64,000 nt of DNA from Collinsella sp. TF05-9AC (GTDB lineage Bacteria; Actinomycetota; Coriobacteriia; Coriobacteriales; Coriobacteriaceae): assembly GCF_003438495.1 (NCBI RefSeq), contig NZ_QSSH01000010.1, positions 1 through 64,000 of the forward strand. Direction: 5' to 3'. The notes beneath the pieces were generated by a model that saw only the letters and a list, made by a program, of their open reading frames with translations, was not told the origin of the DNA and did no database searches. The position numbers and the translations under genes are program-made. Each line of letters begins with the position of its first letter. The stretch's first letter is position 1. Of the stretch, positions 16,339 to 28,720 are shown one piece after another.

Positions 16339-17063
16339 CCCCTTGCTGTCTTACGTGTGGCTCACGAGGTTTGTGTATGGCTTCGCCAGGGCGCTTGTGC
16401 GCGAAGGCGCTCCATATTCAAACCCTGAGCCCAGTTAGACAAGCACGTGGCTCTGCCCCACCGTGAACGGTATGTATAAGTGCAGTTGCTAGAGACGCGG
16501 ACGTGTATCGCAAAATGACCGCGTCCCCAGCTGACTGCGTGCGGGCCAGTCAAGCGGGTACAAAACTGGACCGCACGCAAACAGCTGCAGGACTGCTACG
16601 TTTTGGCATACGAACTACCAGAATTTGCATCTCATAAATAAATCAACGCAAATTAAAAGAGCTGCATGACTTCTTTATTGGAGTTCGTGGTGTTTCTGGC
16701 ACCGCCGTTACGGCCGGATGCTGATCGACCCTGCGCTTTGTGACTTGCTGGAGCCGTGAGCACAGTTGAACCCATGTAACGTTAGTTATCCTAGCACAAG
16801 CTGTTAGTGAAACTGATTTAGGCTGCGTTGGACAACATATCGTTCATTTGACGTGCTTAAGGGGGTTGTTTTGGGATGTTGTTCACATTGATGCAGGTTA
16901 TTGAGGTATTGGCGGTGATTGGAGACGTTCCTGAAGCCTAAATGGAGCAGCGAGCTGCACTGGTAATTGCGCTTGACTAACAAAGTATGTACAGAGATGG
17001 GAAATAAATTGTGCAACTTTTTGTTGGCGTAGGTGGGGTTTGTAGCGCGTGGTGTTTTGGCAT
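16339..17063. other. Long non-coding leader/intergenic region upstream of the EPS operon
   Basis: No credible gene is present in these 725 bases; the short frames have no ribosome sites or homology. It contains two hairpins close to loaP (16494-16587, listed separately) and an A+T-rich patch at about 16610-16680. I see no convincing -10/-35 pair for the operon, but the promoter must lie here, giving an unusually long untranslated leader. Confidence 0.6.
16494..16587 (-). promoter_or_regulatory. Leader RNA hairpins, candidate antiterminator recognition site
   Basis: Hairpin one pairs CAGCTG-GCGTGCGG-CCAGT (16528-16550) with ACTGG-CCGCACGC-CAGCTG (16565-16587): 19 bp interrupted by two small symmetrical internal loops, with a 14-base apical loop. 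Hairpin two, downstream in the transcript, pairs GACGCGG near 16494 with CCGCGTC near 16525. LoaP acts through an RNA hairpin in target leaders, so position just 5' of loaP fits, but this is inference. Neither has a U-run. Confidence 0.45.
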
Positions 17064-17096
17064 GAAAAAGGCCTTCGGAATCCCGAAGGCCTTTTC
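17064..17096 (-). terminator. Terminator of tRNA-Ala
   Basis: AAAAGGCCTTCGG-type arms (17065-17078 with 17083-17096) around AATC; on the minus strand the stem ends in GGCC followed by five T. It lies eight bases beyond the tRNA 3' end. Confidence 0.85.
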
Positions 17097-17104
17097 ATTC
17101 ACGA

Positions 17105-17180
17105 TGGTGGAGACGAGGGGAATCGAACCCCTGACCTCTTGACTGCCAGTCAAGCGCTCTCCCAGCTGAGCTACGCCCCC
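17105..17180 (-). tRNA. tRNA-Ala (GGC anticodon)
   Basis: 76 bases with a full cloverleaf on the minus strand. The acceptor GGGGGCG pairs with CGTCTCC, with two G-U pairs. The D-arm contains AGCTCAGCTGGGAGAGC. The anticodon stem CTTGA/TCAAG has loop CTGGCAG, giving anticodon GGC (codon GCC, alanine). The T-arm is AGGGGTTCGATTCCCCT, and the CCA end is encoded. Confidence 0.95.
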
Positions 17181-17193
17181 ATGACGAAGAGAT

Positions 17194-17222
17194 ACTATAG
17201 GGGAATGTTTTGATTGATGCAA
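17194..17222 (-). promoter_or_regulatory. Promoter of tRNA-Ala
   Basis: On the minus strand TTGCAT (17217-17222), a 17-base spacer and TATAGT (17194-17199); the tRNA 5' end is at 17180, so transcription would start about seven bases before it. A near-ideal housekeeping sigma promoter. Confidence 0.8.
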
Positions 17223-17291
17223 GAGGTTTTTGTTGAAACTTTTTCTTACGGGTTTTCCTGGGACGGGGCAAAAATAATCACTCTACGAGCG

Positions 17292-17963
17292 CTAATTTTT
17301 ATCCACCGTCCCGATAAAACCCTGATGCAGTAAATACGCTATTGCAGTACCGGTGTGGACTTCGATCTTTGCGGTGGATCTTACTATGTTGCTAATGCCG
17401 GTATCGGCCAACAAACCCAGCGGGCTGTGGTCTAGTTCCCATACTAGGCCGTGTTCGCTTACCTTGGTGTTAGGGGCGATGGCGATGATGGAGAAGGTTT
17501 TGCCCTCGGCGTTTTCGATGATCCAGGTCTCGTCCTGGTGAAGGATTCTGGCCGTCACTTTATCTTCTTCGATCCAGACTGGGGCGTCATCGTAGCCTGC
17601 GAGCAGACCTAGTACGGAAAGCGCCATATCCGGGCGGCCGCCGGTGGCGCAGGTCGCAACCACTTCGGCACCTGGCCAGCGGCGGCGGACCGAATCGAGC
17701 GCCAATGCCAGATCGGTATAGTCCTTGTAGGGGTCGTGGCGTTCTACCTCAAAGGCTTCAGCGGCATCAACCAATGCACGACCCACATCGCTCACCGTGT
17801 CGGCATCCCCCACATAAACGTCGCAGCCCAGTCCCGCACCCAGCAGCGCGTCGAGTCCGCGGTCCACGGCGACAACACGGTTGCACTCCCCTGCTAGCCT
17901 ACGCAACAGATCCGCACTCGTCACCACGGGTGAGCCGCAGACCACTAATATCTTGCAAGCCAC
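17292..17963 (-). CDS. Thiamine pyrophosphokinase
   Basis: 223 aa, normal for the single-enzyme family. CDVYVGDADTVSDVG and ERHDPYKDYTDLALAL give the conserved GDxDS-like and DKDxTDxxxAL catalytic blocks. ATCATGGRPDMALSVLGLL matches the G(A)xGGRxDHxLxNL segment, here with Met-Ala in place of the usual His. The C-terminal domain has TFSIIAIAPN and the LVWELDHSPL segment that in the family surrounds the thiamine site. It transfers pyrophosphate from ATP to thiamine in the cytosol. The upstream HAD gene ends ten bases before it, so they probably share a transcript. Confidence 0.85.
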   Translation of the reverse strand: MACKILVVCGSPVVTSADLLRRLAGECNRVVAVDRGLDALLGAGLGCDVYVGDADTVSDVGRALVDAAEAFEVERHDPYKDYTDLALALDSVRRRWPGAEVVATCATGGRPDMALSVLGLLAGYDDAPVWIEEDKVTARILHQDETWIIENAEGKTFSIIAIAPNTKVSEHGLVWELDHSPLGLLADTGISNIVRSTAKIEVHTGTAIAYLLHQGFIGTVDKN

Positions 17964-17972
17964 AGCCCTCGC

Positions 17973-18662
17973 CTATCCCTCAAACGAAAGCACGCGGGCC
18001 AAATCCAGGTCCTCATAGCTATCGATAAAGATGTCGCAGTTGTCGCGAACCTCGTCGCGCTCCATGCGGCCGTGCGGGTCATAAATACCTACGCGCTTAA
18101 AGCCGGCGGTGCCAGAGCTCTTAAGGCCAAAGACCGCATCCTCAAACACCCACGCGCGCTCAGACTTGTGCCCATGGCGCTCCTCCAGGCGACGCAGCGC
18201 CAGCTCGTACACGTCGGGGAACTGCTTGGAGCGGCCCGCCTCGCCCGTAGTGGTAATAAACTCCATGTAGGCATCGAGCCCGGCGCCAGCAAGGGCGGAC
18301 TGCACCAACTCGGCCGGCGTGGACGTGGCAACGCACATGGCAATACCGGCCTCCTGCGCCTGCTTCAAAAATGCAATCAGGCCCTCGCGCGGCGGCACCT
18401 TGGAGTACCCATCGATCAAAATCTCGCCCAGCTCGCGATACAGCTCCTCGCCATTCGCGCCAATGCCCCACGTGTCGTGGTAAGCCTGGCACTCATCCTC
18501 CAGCGACAGGTGCTCAAACTGGGCAAAATCGTCGACCGTCACGTCGACACCGTGCCGGTGCAATAACTCGGGCTGGGCATAAGCCCAAACGGGGGTGCTA
18601 TTTACCAGCGTGCCGTCGCAATCGAAAATAAAAGCAACCTTGGGAGCGGCGGTATGGGACAT
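17973..18662 (-). CDS. HAD-superfamily phosphatase (beta-phosphoglucomutase-like)
   Basis: I chose the ATG at 18660-18662 because AAAGG lies seven bases upstream; an in-frame ATG at 18683 has no such site. 229 aa. Motif I is FDCDGTLVNS (nucleophile Asp), motif II lies in CVATSTPAELVQSAL, the motif III lysine is around GRSKQFPDVY, and motif IV is VFEDAVFGLKSS. The cap lies between motifs I and II, the subclass I arrangement of phosphoglycolate phosphatase/beta-PGM relatives. The substrate is unknown. It is divergent from glgB across an operator-bearing spacer, which could hint at a sugar phosphate, but that is weak. Confidence 0.85.
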   Translation of the reverse strand: MSHTAAPKVAFIFDCDGTLVNSTPVWAYAQPELLHRHGVDVTVDDFAQFEHLSLEDECQAYHDTWGIGANGEELYRELGEILIDGYSKVPPREGLIAFLKQAQEAGIAMCVATSTPAELVQSALAGAGLDAYMEFITTTGEAGRSKQFPDVYELALRRLEERHGHKSERAWVFEDAVFGLKSSGTAGFKRVGIYDPHGRMERDEVRDNCDIFIDSYEDLDLARVLSFEG

Positions 18663-18684
18663 AAGCGTACCTTTCGATGTCAAA

Positions 18685-18772
18685 TGGTAAACAAACTGCT
18701 AAAAACGTTTTACCAAACGTCAGTCTAACGATTTTGAAACCTTAATTGGTAAAACTGTCAAGAGTTTTACCA
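18685..18772. promoter_or_regulatory. Inverted-repeat operators between the HAD gene and glgB
   Basis: A perfect 10-bp inverted repeat TGGTAAAACT (18747-18756) and AGTTTTACCA (18763-18772) has a six-base spacer. A related site around 18685-18715 contains TGGTAAAC, the palindrome AAAACGTTTT (18702-18711) and TTTTACCA. The symmetrical GGTAAAAC half-site resembles LacI-family operators, and another copy occurs upstream of the GH13-GH77 gene at 28581. No regulator gene is in the window. Confidence 0.65.
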
Positions 18773-18868
18773 CGGTAATTCTGCCAGTGGTATAAACATG
18801 GCGCTTACCGATTAAACGCCCCCGCAAATCCACTTTCGTTCATAAAACTAACGCACAGGTGTTATCGT

Positions 18869-18922
18869 AGTTTCTGCCGAAAGTTCCACCGAGCACGCGA
18901 GGTGGAACGAATCACAGAAACT
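18869..18922 (+). promoter_or_regulatory. Nested hairpin in the glgB leader
   Basis: AGTTTCTG (18869-18876) pairs with CAGAAACT (18915-18922), and inside it GTTCCACC (18883-18890) pairs with GGTGGAAC (18901-18908), separated by a 6x6 internal loop. It ends about 86 bases before glgB. No U-run follows; it could be a 5'-UTR structure or a DNA operator. Confidence 0.5.
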
Positions 18923-19008
18923 TCGCCGTCCCTTCGATTCGTGCAGCCTTGGACCTTTCGCATGTAGTCACCAAGGCAACACGCTGCCGCGTCATGATGG
19001 GATCAAAC

Positions 19009-21252
<2,244 letters not shown>

Positions 21253-21310
21253 CAAAGCCGTTACCACTGTAATTACCCGCCCCTCTGGGGCGTAGGATGT
21301 AAGTCATAAC

Positions 21311-21342
21311 CGTTCCGGGAGATATCCCGGGGGAAAGGAACG
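21311..21342 (+). promoter_or_regulatory. Hairpin overlapping the glgP ribosome-binding site
   Basis: CCGGGA (21315-21320) pairs with TCCCGG (21325-21330), and an outer CGTTCC (21311-21316) can pair with GGAACG (21337-21342), which contains part of the AAAGGA Shine-Dalgarno. The ATG is at 21344. The two pairings compete, so some translational control is possible. Confidence 0.4.
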
Positions 21343-21343
21343 T

Positions 21344-23770
21344 ATGAATAAGATCTTCGACAACAAGCAGGAGTTCACCGAGCTCTATCGCGATGCCGTC
21401 ATGAGCATTAGCGGCAAGAGCGTCGAGGCCGCCAGCGACCTGGACCGCTTTAACGCCCTGGCCAAGCTCGTGGCCGAGAAGGCGCGCACCGTTGCCACCA
21501 AGAGTGACGCCCGCGCCACCACCGAGGGCAAAAAGCGCGTGTACTACTTCTCGATCGAGTTTTTGATCGGCCGCCTGCTCGACAACTACCTGCTCAACTT
21601 TGGCGTGCGCGATATGGTCGCCGAGGCGCTCGACGACATGGGCTTTGACCTGTCCGTCATCGAGAACCAGGAGCCCGATCCGGCACTGGGCAACGGTGGC
21701 CTGGGCCGTCTGGCCGCGTGCTTCCTGGATTCCATGGCAGCCGAGGGCATTGCCGGCTACGGCAACGGTATGCGCTACCGCTACGGCCTGTTTAAGCAGG
21801 AGATCGTCAACGGCAGCCAGGTCGAGGCCACCGACGAGTGGCTCACCCACGGCTATCCCTGGGAGGTCCGTCGCCAGGACAAGGCCGTGACCATCAAGTT
21901 TGGTGGCCATGTAGAGGGCTTTGAGGAGAACGGCCGCACGTTCTACCGCACGGTGGACACGCAGGACATCCTGGCTGTCCCTTATGACATCCCCGTTGTG
22001 GGCTATGCCGGCGAGACCGTCAACAAGCTGCGCGTTTGGGCCGCCGAGCCGGTCGAGGAGCACTTTGACCTTGAGGCCTTCAACCGCGGCGACTATGCTC
22101 TGGCCGACGCCGAGCGCGCCGAGGCCGAGGCCATCAGCGCCATCCTCTACCCCAACGACGCCGGCGAGCACGGCCGTCTGCTGCGCCTGAAGCAGGAGTA
22201 CCTGTTTGTCTCGGCCGGCATCTACAGCCTGCTCGACACCTTTGAGAAGGAGCACGGCGCTAACTGGGAGCTGTTGCCGCAGTTTGTGGCCATCCATACC
22301 AACGATACCCACCCCGCCATGTGCGGTCCCGAGCTCATGCGCATCCTCATCGACGAGAAGAAGCTCGAGTGGGACGACGCCTGGAACATCGTGACCCAGG
22401 TCGTGAGCTACACCAACCACACCATCCTGCCCGAGGCTCTGGAGAAGTGGCCCATCGGCACGTTCTCCAAGCTCCTCCCCCGCGTGTACCAGATTATCGA
22501 CGAGATCAGCCGTCGTTGGCACGAGTCGTTCGACACCACGCAGGAGGGCTGGCAGGAGCGTCTGCGCCAGACCGCCATTCTGTGGGACGGCGAGATTCGC
22601 ATGGCCAACCTGTCCGTGATCTGCAGCCACAGCGTCAACGGCGTTGCCAAGATTCACTCCGACATCATCAAGAACATCGTGCTCAAGGACTTCTACGCCC
22701 TCACGCCCGAGAAGTTCAACAACAAGACCAACGGCATCTCGCACCGTCGCTTCTTTGCCGAAGCCAACCCCACCTACGCCAAGCTCGTCACCGAGGCCAT
22801 TGGCGATGGCTGGCTCAAGGACGCCTTTGAGCTGGAGAAGCTCAAGGAGTTTAAGGACGACACCGAGTTCCTGAAGGCCGTGGGTGCTTCCAAGCGCGCC
22901 AACAAGGAGCGTCTGGCCGCCTACGTTAAGGCCGAGACCGGTCTGGTCATCGACCCCAACACCGTTTTCGATGTTCAGGTGAAGCGCTTCCACGCCTACA
23001 AGCGCCAGCTCATGAACATCATGAAGGTGATGGATATCTACAACCGTCGCATCGCCGATCCCAACTTCCACGTGACGCCGACGACCTTCATCTTTAGCGG
23101 CAAGGCCGCCTCAAGCTACACCTTCGCCAAGGAGACCATCCGCCTCATCAACTCCGTCGCCGAGGTCATCAACAACGATGCCCGCGTCAACGAGGTCATG
23201 AAGGTCTGCTTTATCCCCAACTTCCGCGTGAGCAACGCCCAGCTCATCTACCCCGCCGCCGAGATCTCTGAGCAGATTTCGACCGCCGGTAAGGAGGCCT
23301 CGGGCACGTCCAACATGAAGCTCATGATGAACGGCGCCATTACGCTAGGCACCCTCGACGGCGCCAACATCGAGATCGCCGATCTGGCCGGCCGCGAGAA
23401 CGAGGCCATCTTTGGCCTGACCGCTCCCGAGGTCGAGCAGCTCTGGGCGTCTAACAGCTACTTTGCGTGGGATACCCTCAACGGCGACCGCGAGCGTCTG
23501 GGCCGCGTGATGGACGAGCTAAAGGACAACACCTTTGCGGGGCTTTCGGGCAACTTCGAGAGCATCTACAACGAGCTCATGAACAACAACGACCCCGACC
23601 TGGTCATGGCCGATTTCCGCAGCTATGTGGATGCGTGGGAGAAGCTTACTGGCAGCTACGGCGACCAGGAGACCTGGAACCGCAAAGCACTGCTCAACAC
23701 CGCCTCGAGCGGCTGGTTCTCGAGCGACCGCACCATTCGCGAGTACCGCGACGAGATCTGGCACGCGTAA
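21344..23770 (+). CDS. glgP: Glycogen/maltodextrin phosphorylase
   Basis: 808 aa, the normal length of GT35. YYFSIEFLIGRLLDNYLLNF, DPALGNGGLGRLAACFLDSM and GIAGYGNGMRYRYGLFKQ are typical. VQVKRFHAYKRQLMN and FIFSGKAASSY follow, and TAGKEASGTSNMKLMMNGAI contains the PLP-binding lysine. It releases glucose-1-phosphate from alpha-1,4 chain ends with phosphate. AAAGGA stands seven bases before the ATG. It lies between glgB and glgC, so synthesis and breakdown genes share an operon. Unlike GlgB and GlgA it has no basic tail and ends at the usual point. Confidence 0.97.
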   Translation: MNKIFDNKQEFTELYRDAVMSISGKSVEAASDLDRFNALAKLVAEKARTVATKSDARATTEGKKRVYYFSIEFLIGRLLDNYLLNFGVRDMVAEALDDMGFDLSVIENQEPDPALGNGGLGRLAACFLDSMAAEGIAGYGNGMRYRYGLFKQEIVNGSQVEATDEWLTHGYPWEVRRQDKAVTIKFGGHVEGFEENGRTFYRTVDTQDILAVPYDIPVVGYAGETVNKLRVWAAEPVEEHFDLEAFNRGDYALADAERAEAEAISAILYPNDAGEHGRLLRLKQEYLFVSAGIYSLLDTFEKEHGANWELLPQFVAIHTNDTHPAMCGPELMRILIDEKKLEWDDAWNIVTQVVSYTNHTILPEALEKWPIGTFSKLLPRVYQIIDEISRRWHESFDTTQEGWQERLRQTAILWDGEIRMANLSVICSHSVNGVAKIHSDIIKNIVLKDFYALTPEKFNNKTNGISHRRFFAEANPTYAKLVTEAIGDGWLKDAFELEKLKEFKDDTEFLKAVGASKRANKERLAAYVKAETGLVIDPNTVFDVQVKRFHAYKRQLMNIMKVMDIYNRRIADPNFHVTPTTFIFSGKAASSYTFAKETIRLINSVAEVINNDARVNEVMKVCFIPNFRVSNAQLIYPAAEISEQISTAGKEASGTSNMKLMMNGAITLGTLDGANIEIADLAGRENEAIFGLTAPEVEQLWASNSYFAWDTLNGDRERLGRVMDELKDNTFAGLSGNFESIYNELMNNNDPDLVMADFRSYVDAWEKLTGSYGDQETWNRKALLNTASSGWFSSDRTIREYRDEIWHA

Positions 23771-23806
23771 AGGCGTGCGAGTTCCCTTTGCCAGCACGGC
23801 ATTACT

Positions 23807-23837
23807 CGACGGGCGCGACCGAGCGCCGCGCCCGTCG
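23807..23837 (+). other. Stem-loop between glgP and glgC
   Basis: CGACGGGCGCG (23807-23817) pairs perfectly with CGCGCCCGTCG (23827-23837). A smaller GCACGC/GCGTGC hairpin overlaps the glgP stop (23761-23778). There is no U-run, so RNA processing or stability is more likely than termination. Confidence 0.5.
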
Positions 23838-23877
23838 CTAATGGGTTTAGGAACATCGATGACAGAAGGAGAAATCG

Positions 23878-25026
23878 ATGAGTAAGAAAGAATGCATCGC
23901 GATGCTCCTCGCAGGAGGACAGGGCAGCCGATTGGGGGCACTTACCCAAAAGATCGCTAAGCCGGCGGTTAGCTTTGGTGGCAAGTTCCGCATTATCGAC
24001 TTTTCGCTGTCCAACTGCTCCAACTCGGGCATCGACACGGTGGGCGTTCTGACGCAGTATCGCCCCTACCTGCTGCATGCCTATGTGGGATCCGGCGAGG
24101 CCTGGGATCTGGACAGCCGTGACGGCGGCGTGTCGATCCTGCCGCCGTACGAGACGCAGACCGGCGGCGCCTGGTATGCGGGCACGGCCGACGCCATTAC
24201 GCAAAACCTCGACTACATCAAGGCCAACGACCCCAAGTACGTCCTGATTCTTTCCGGCGACCATCTGTATCGCATGGATTACCGCAAGATGCTCAAGACG
24301 CACATCGAGAACAACGCCGACCTCACGGTGAGCGTTATGCCCGTGCCGTGGGAGGAGGCCAGCCGCTTTGGCATCCTGACCACCGACCCCGAGGACGGCC
24401 GCATCACCAAGTTCACCGAGAAACCCGATAAGCCCGATTCGAACCTCGCGTCCATGGGCATCTACATCTTCTCGGCCGACGTGCTGATCAACGCGCTTGA
24501 GGAAGACGCTCTGGACCAGCGTTCGAGCCACGACTTTGGCAAGGACATCATCCCCAAGCTGCTCGGCGAGGACAAGCGCCTGTATAGCTATGAGTTCCAC
24601 GGCTTCTGGAAGGACGTCGGCACCATCGCCAGCTTCCACGAGACCTCGATGGACCTGCTGGGCAACAACCCCGAGTTCGATCTGTTTGACAAGCACTTCC
24701 CCATCATGTCCAACATCACCACGCGTCCGCCGCACTACATTGGCCCTGACGGTCGCCTGGACGACTGCCTGGTCTCCAACGGCTGCAAGATCTACGGCAC
24801 CGCTCGCCACTCGATCCTTTCGACCGATGTCATCATCGAGGAGCGCGCCGTGGTCGAGGACTCCGTGCTGCTGCCGGGCGCGCACGTTAAGAGCGGTGCG
24901 CACATCTGCCGCGCCATTTTGGGCGAGAACTCCACGGTCGAAGAGGGCGTGAAGCTCGGCTCTGTCGATACCACCAAGGATACGGCCGTCGTTGGAAATG
25001 ACGTCGTTATCGGGAAGGGGGAATGA
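23878..25026 (+). CDS. glgC: Glucose-1-phosphate adenylyltransferase, catalytic subunit
   Basis: 382 aa. The pyrophosphorylase loop is intact: [20 protein letters not shown], followed by [26 protein letters not shown] (metal Asp) and HGFWKDVGT. The C-terminus is a left-handed beta-helix with hexapeptide repeats ([20 protein letters not shown]). It makes ADP-glucose from ATP and glucose-1-phosphate, the committed step of glycogen synthesis, usually under allosteric control by sugar phosphates. AAGGAG precedes the ATG by seven bases. glgD follows five bases after the stop. Confidence 0.97.
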   Translation: MSKKECIAMLLAGGQGSRLGALTQKIAKPAVSFGGKFRIIDFSLSNCSNSGIDTVGVLTQYRPYLLHAYVGSGEAWDLDSRDGGVSILPPYETQTGGAWYAGTADAITQNLDYIKANDPKYVLILSGDHLYRMDYRKMLKTHIENNADLTVSVMPVPWEEASRFGILTTDPEDGRITKFTEKPDKPDSNLASMGIYIFSADVLINALEEDALDQRSSHDFGKDIIPKLLGEDKRLYSYEFHGFWKDVGTIASFHETSMDLLGNNPEFDLFDKHFPIMSNITTRPPHYIGPDGRLDDCLVSNGCKIYGTARHSILSTDVIIEERAVVEDSVLLPGAHVKSGAHICRAILGENSTVEEGVKLGSVDTTKDTAVVGNDVVIGKGE

Positions 25027-25030
25027 TCCG

Positions 25031-26158
25031 ATGATCAATCGCAAGGCCATCGGTTACATCACCGCTAACTACTCTTCGACCTACGGCAGCGTGCTGCTCA
25101 AGGACCGTCCCATCGCGTCCGTCCCGTTTTTGGGCCGCTACCGCCTGATCGACTTTCCGCTGTCCAACATGATGAATGCCGGCATTAAGACCGTCGGCGT
25201 CGTCATGCCGGGCAACTACCGCTCGCTGATCGACCACGTGGGCTCGGGCAAGGACTGGGGCCTGGACCGCAAGAAGGGCGGCCTGTTCATGGTGCCCGGC
25301 AACGCGTATGGCACCACCAAGGGCGGCATGCGCTTCCTGCTGCGCGACATCATCTCCAACAAGACGCTGTTCCAGCGCTCGGACAAACCCTATGTTGTGA
25401 TGATGGGCACCAACATCATCTTTAACATGGACCTCAACACCATCATCGAGGCACATGAGAACTCCGGCGCCCAGATGACCGTGGTGTACTGCAAGGCCAC
25501 GCGCAACGTCGATGACGAGACCAAGCTCGAGATCAACGAGAACGGCCGCCTGACGGGCGTGAGCGCCGGCGTCGTGTACGGTGACAACGCCTCTATGGAC
25601 TGCTGCATCGTCAACCGCGAGACGCTGCTCGAGATTATCGACCACTACCAGGCCGCCGACTATCTGGACCTGCTCGAGGCACTCCAGGGCGACTTTGGCA
25701 ATATTGACGTGTGCAGCTACGAGTACAAGGGCGAGGTCGTGGGCGTGTTTAGCGAGAAGTCGCTGTATCGCCGCAGCATGGACCTGCTCGACCAGACCGT
25801 GGCCGACCAGCTCTTTGACCCCGAGCGCCCGATCCTGACCAAGGCTCACGACGTGCCGCCTTCGCGCTATGCGACCGGCAGCCACGCGTGCAACTCGATC
25901 ATCTCGGCCGGCTGCATCATCAAGGGCACCGTGCGCAACTCGATCCTGTCGCGCGGCGTCGTGGTCGAGGAGGGCGCCTCGGTGACCAACTCGATCATCA
26001 ACCAGAGCTGCATCATCAAGAGCGGCGCCCGTGTTGAGAATGCTATCCTGGACAAGAACAACGTGGTTCCCACCAACACCGAGCTTCGCGGTACGCCCGA
26101 GAACATCTTGGTGCTAGGAAAGGCTCCGTTAACTTCCGACACCACCATCGTACGTTAA
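25031..26158 (+). CDS. glgD: GlgD, non-catalytic partner of ADP-glucose pyrophosphorylase
   Basis: The ATG at 25031 follows GGGGGA in the glgC end; an upstream in-frame ATG at 24992 lies inside glgC. 375 aa. It aligns with GlgC (RYRLIDFPLSNMMNAGIKTV; beta-helix repeats with VRNSILSRGVVVEEGASVTN), but the catalytic loop GGxGxRL is replaced by ANYSSTYGSVLLKDRPIASV. This is what distinguishes GlgD, which in Firmicutes and relatives forms a hetero-oligomer with GlgC and changes its activity and regulation. Confidence 0.95.
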   Translation: MINRKAIGYITANYSSTYGSVLLKDRPIASVPFLGRYRLIDFPLSNMMNAGIKTVGVVMPGNYRSLIDHVGSGKDWGLDRKKGGLFMVPGNAYGTTKGGMRFLLRDIISNKTLFQRSDKPYVVMMGTNIIFNMDLNTIIEAHENSGAQMTVVYCKATRNVDDETKLEINENGRLTGVSAGVVYGDNASMDCCIVNRETLLEIIDHYQAADYLDLLEALQGDFGNIDVCSYEYKGEVVGVFSEKSLYRRSMDLLDQTVADQLFDPERPILTKAHDVPPSRYATGSHACNSIISAGCIIKGTVRNSILSRGVVVEEGASVTNSIINQSCIIKSGARVENAILDKNNVVPTNTELRGTPENILVLGKAPLTSDTTIVR

Positions 26159-26189
26159 CGTTGGCACCGCAACATCACTCGTAACATGT

Positions 26190-26223
26190 GAATAGCCGCC
26201 CGGTTAGCGCCAGGCGGCTATTC
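26190..26223 (+). other. Stem-loop between glgD and glgA
   Basis: GAATAGCCGCC (26190-26200) pairs perfectly with GGCGGCTATTC (26213-26223) around a 12-base loop, 24 bases before the glgA ATG. Only a short pyrimidine stretch follows, so it may be an attenuator or a processing site that lowers glgA expression relative to glgCD. Confidence 0.55.
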
Positions 26224-26247
26224 TCGAATTGCAACATGGGAGACAAT

Positions 26248-28503
<2,256 letters not shown>

Positions 28504-28536
28504 TTCGGGCGATCCAAAACCCAAACCTCACCAGAC

Positions 28537-28567
28537 AAGGGGGCGTCGTTTAACGCGACGCCCCCTT
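28537..28567 (+). terminator. Terminator of the glg operon
   Basis: AAGGGGGCGTCG (28537-28548) pairs perfectly with CGACGCCCCCTT (28556-28567) around a seven-base loop, followed by CTTCT. It lies 34 bases after the glgA stop. Confidence 0.85.
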
Positions 28568-28580
28568 CTTCTATAGATGC

Positions 28581-28624
28581 GGTAAAACGATTTTCTAGGA
28601 CAACCGTTCGCCGATAGTGAACGG
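28581..28624 (+). promoter_or_regulatory. Operator-like repeats upstream of the GH13-GH77 gene
   Basis: GGTAAAACGATTTTC (28581-28595) matches the GGTAAAAC half-sites upstream of glgB. Just after it CCGTTC (28604-28609) and GAACGG (28619-28624) form another inverted repeat. Both lie just upstream of the candidate promoter. Confidence 0.55.
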
Positions 28625-28630
28625 CTGTGG

Positions 28631-28659
28631 TTTAGACAACTAAAGTACAACGATATACT
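28631..28659 (+). promoter_or_regulatory. Candidate promoter of the GH13-GH77 gene
   Basis: TTTAGA (28631-28636), a 17-base spacer and TATACT (28654-28659), 61 bases before the ATG. Confidence 0.5.
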
Positions 28660-28720
28660 TAAGTACTGTGCGTTAAGCCCATGACCCGCTGGCCATGATT
28701 GTATAGAACTGGACCGTACT

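Noticed and set aside
16588-17063. Small genes in the intergenic region beside tRNA-Ala
   Set aside because: Frames of 60-70 codons here lack ribosome sites and any protein-like pattern.
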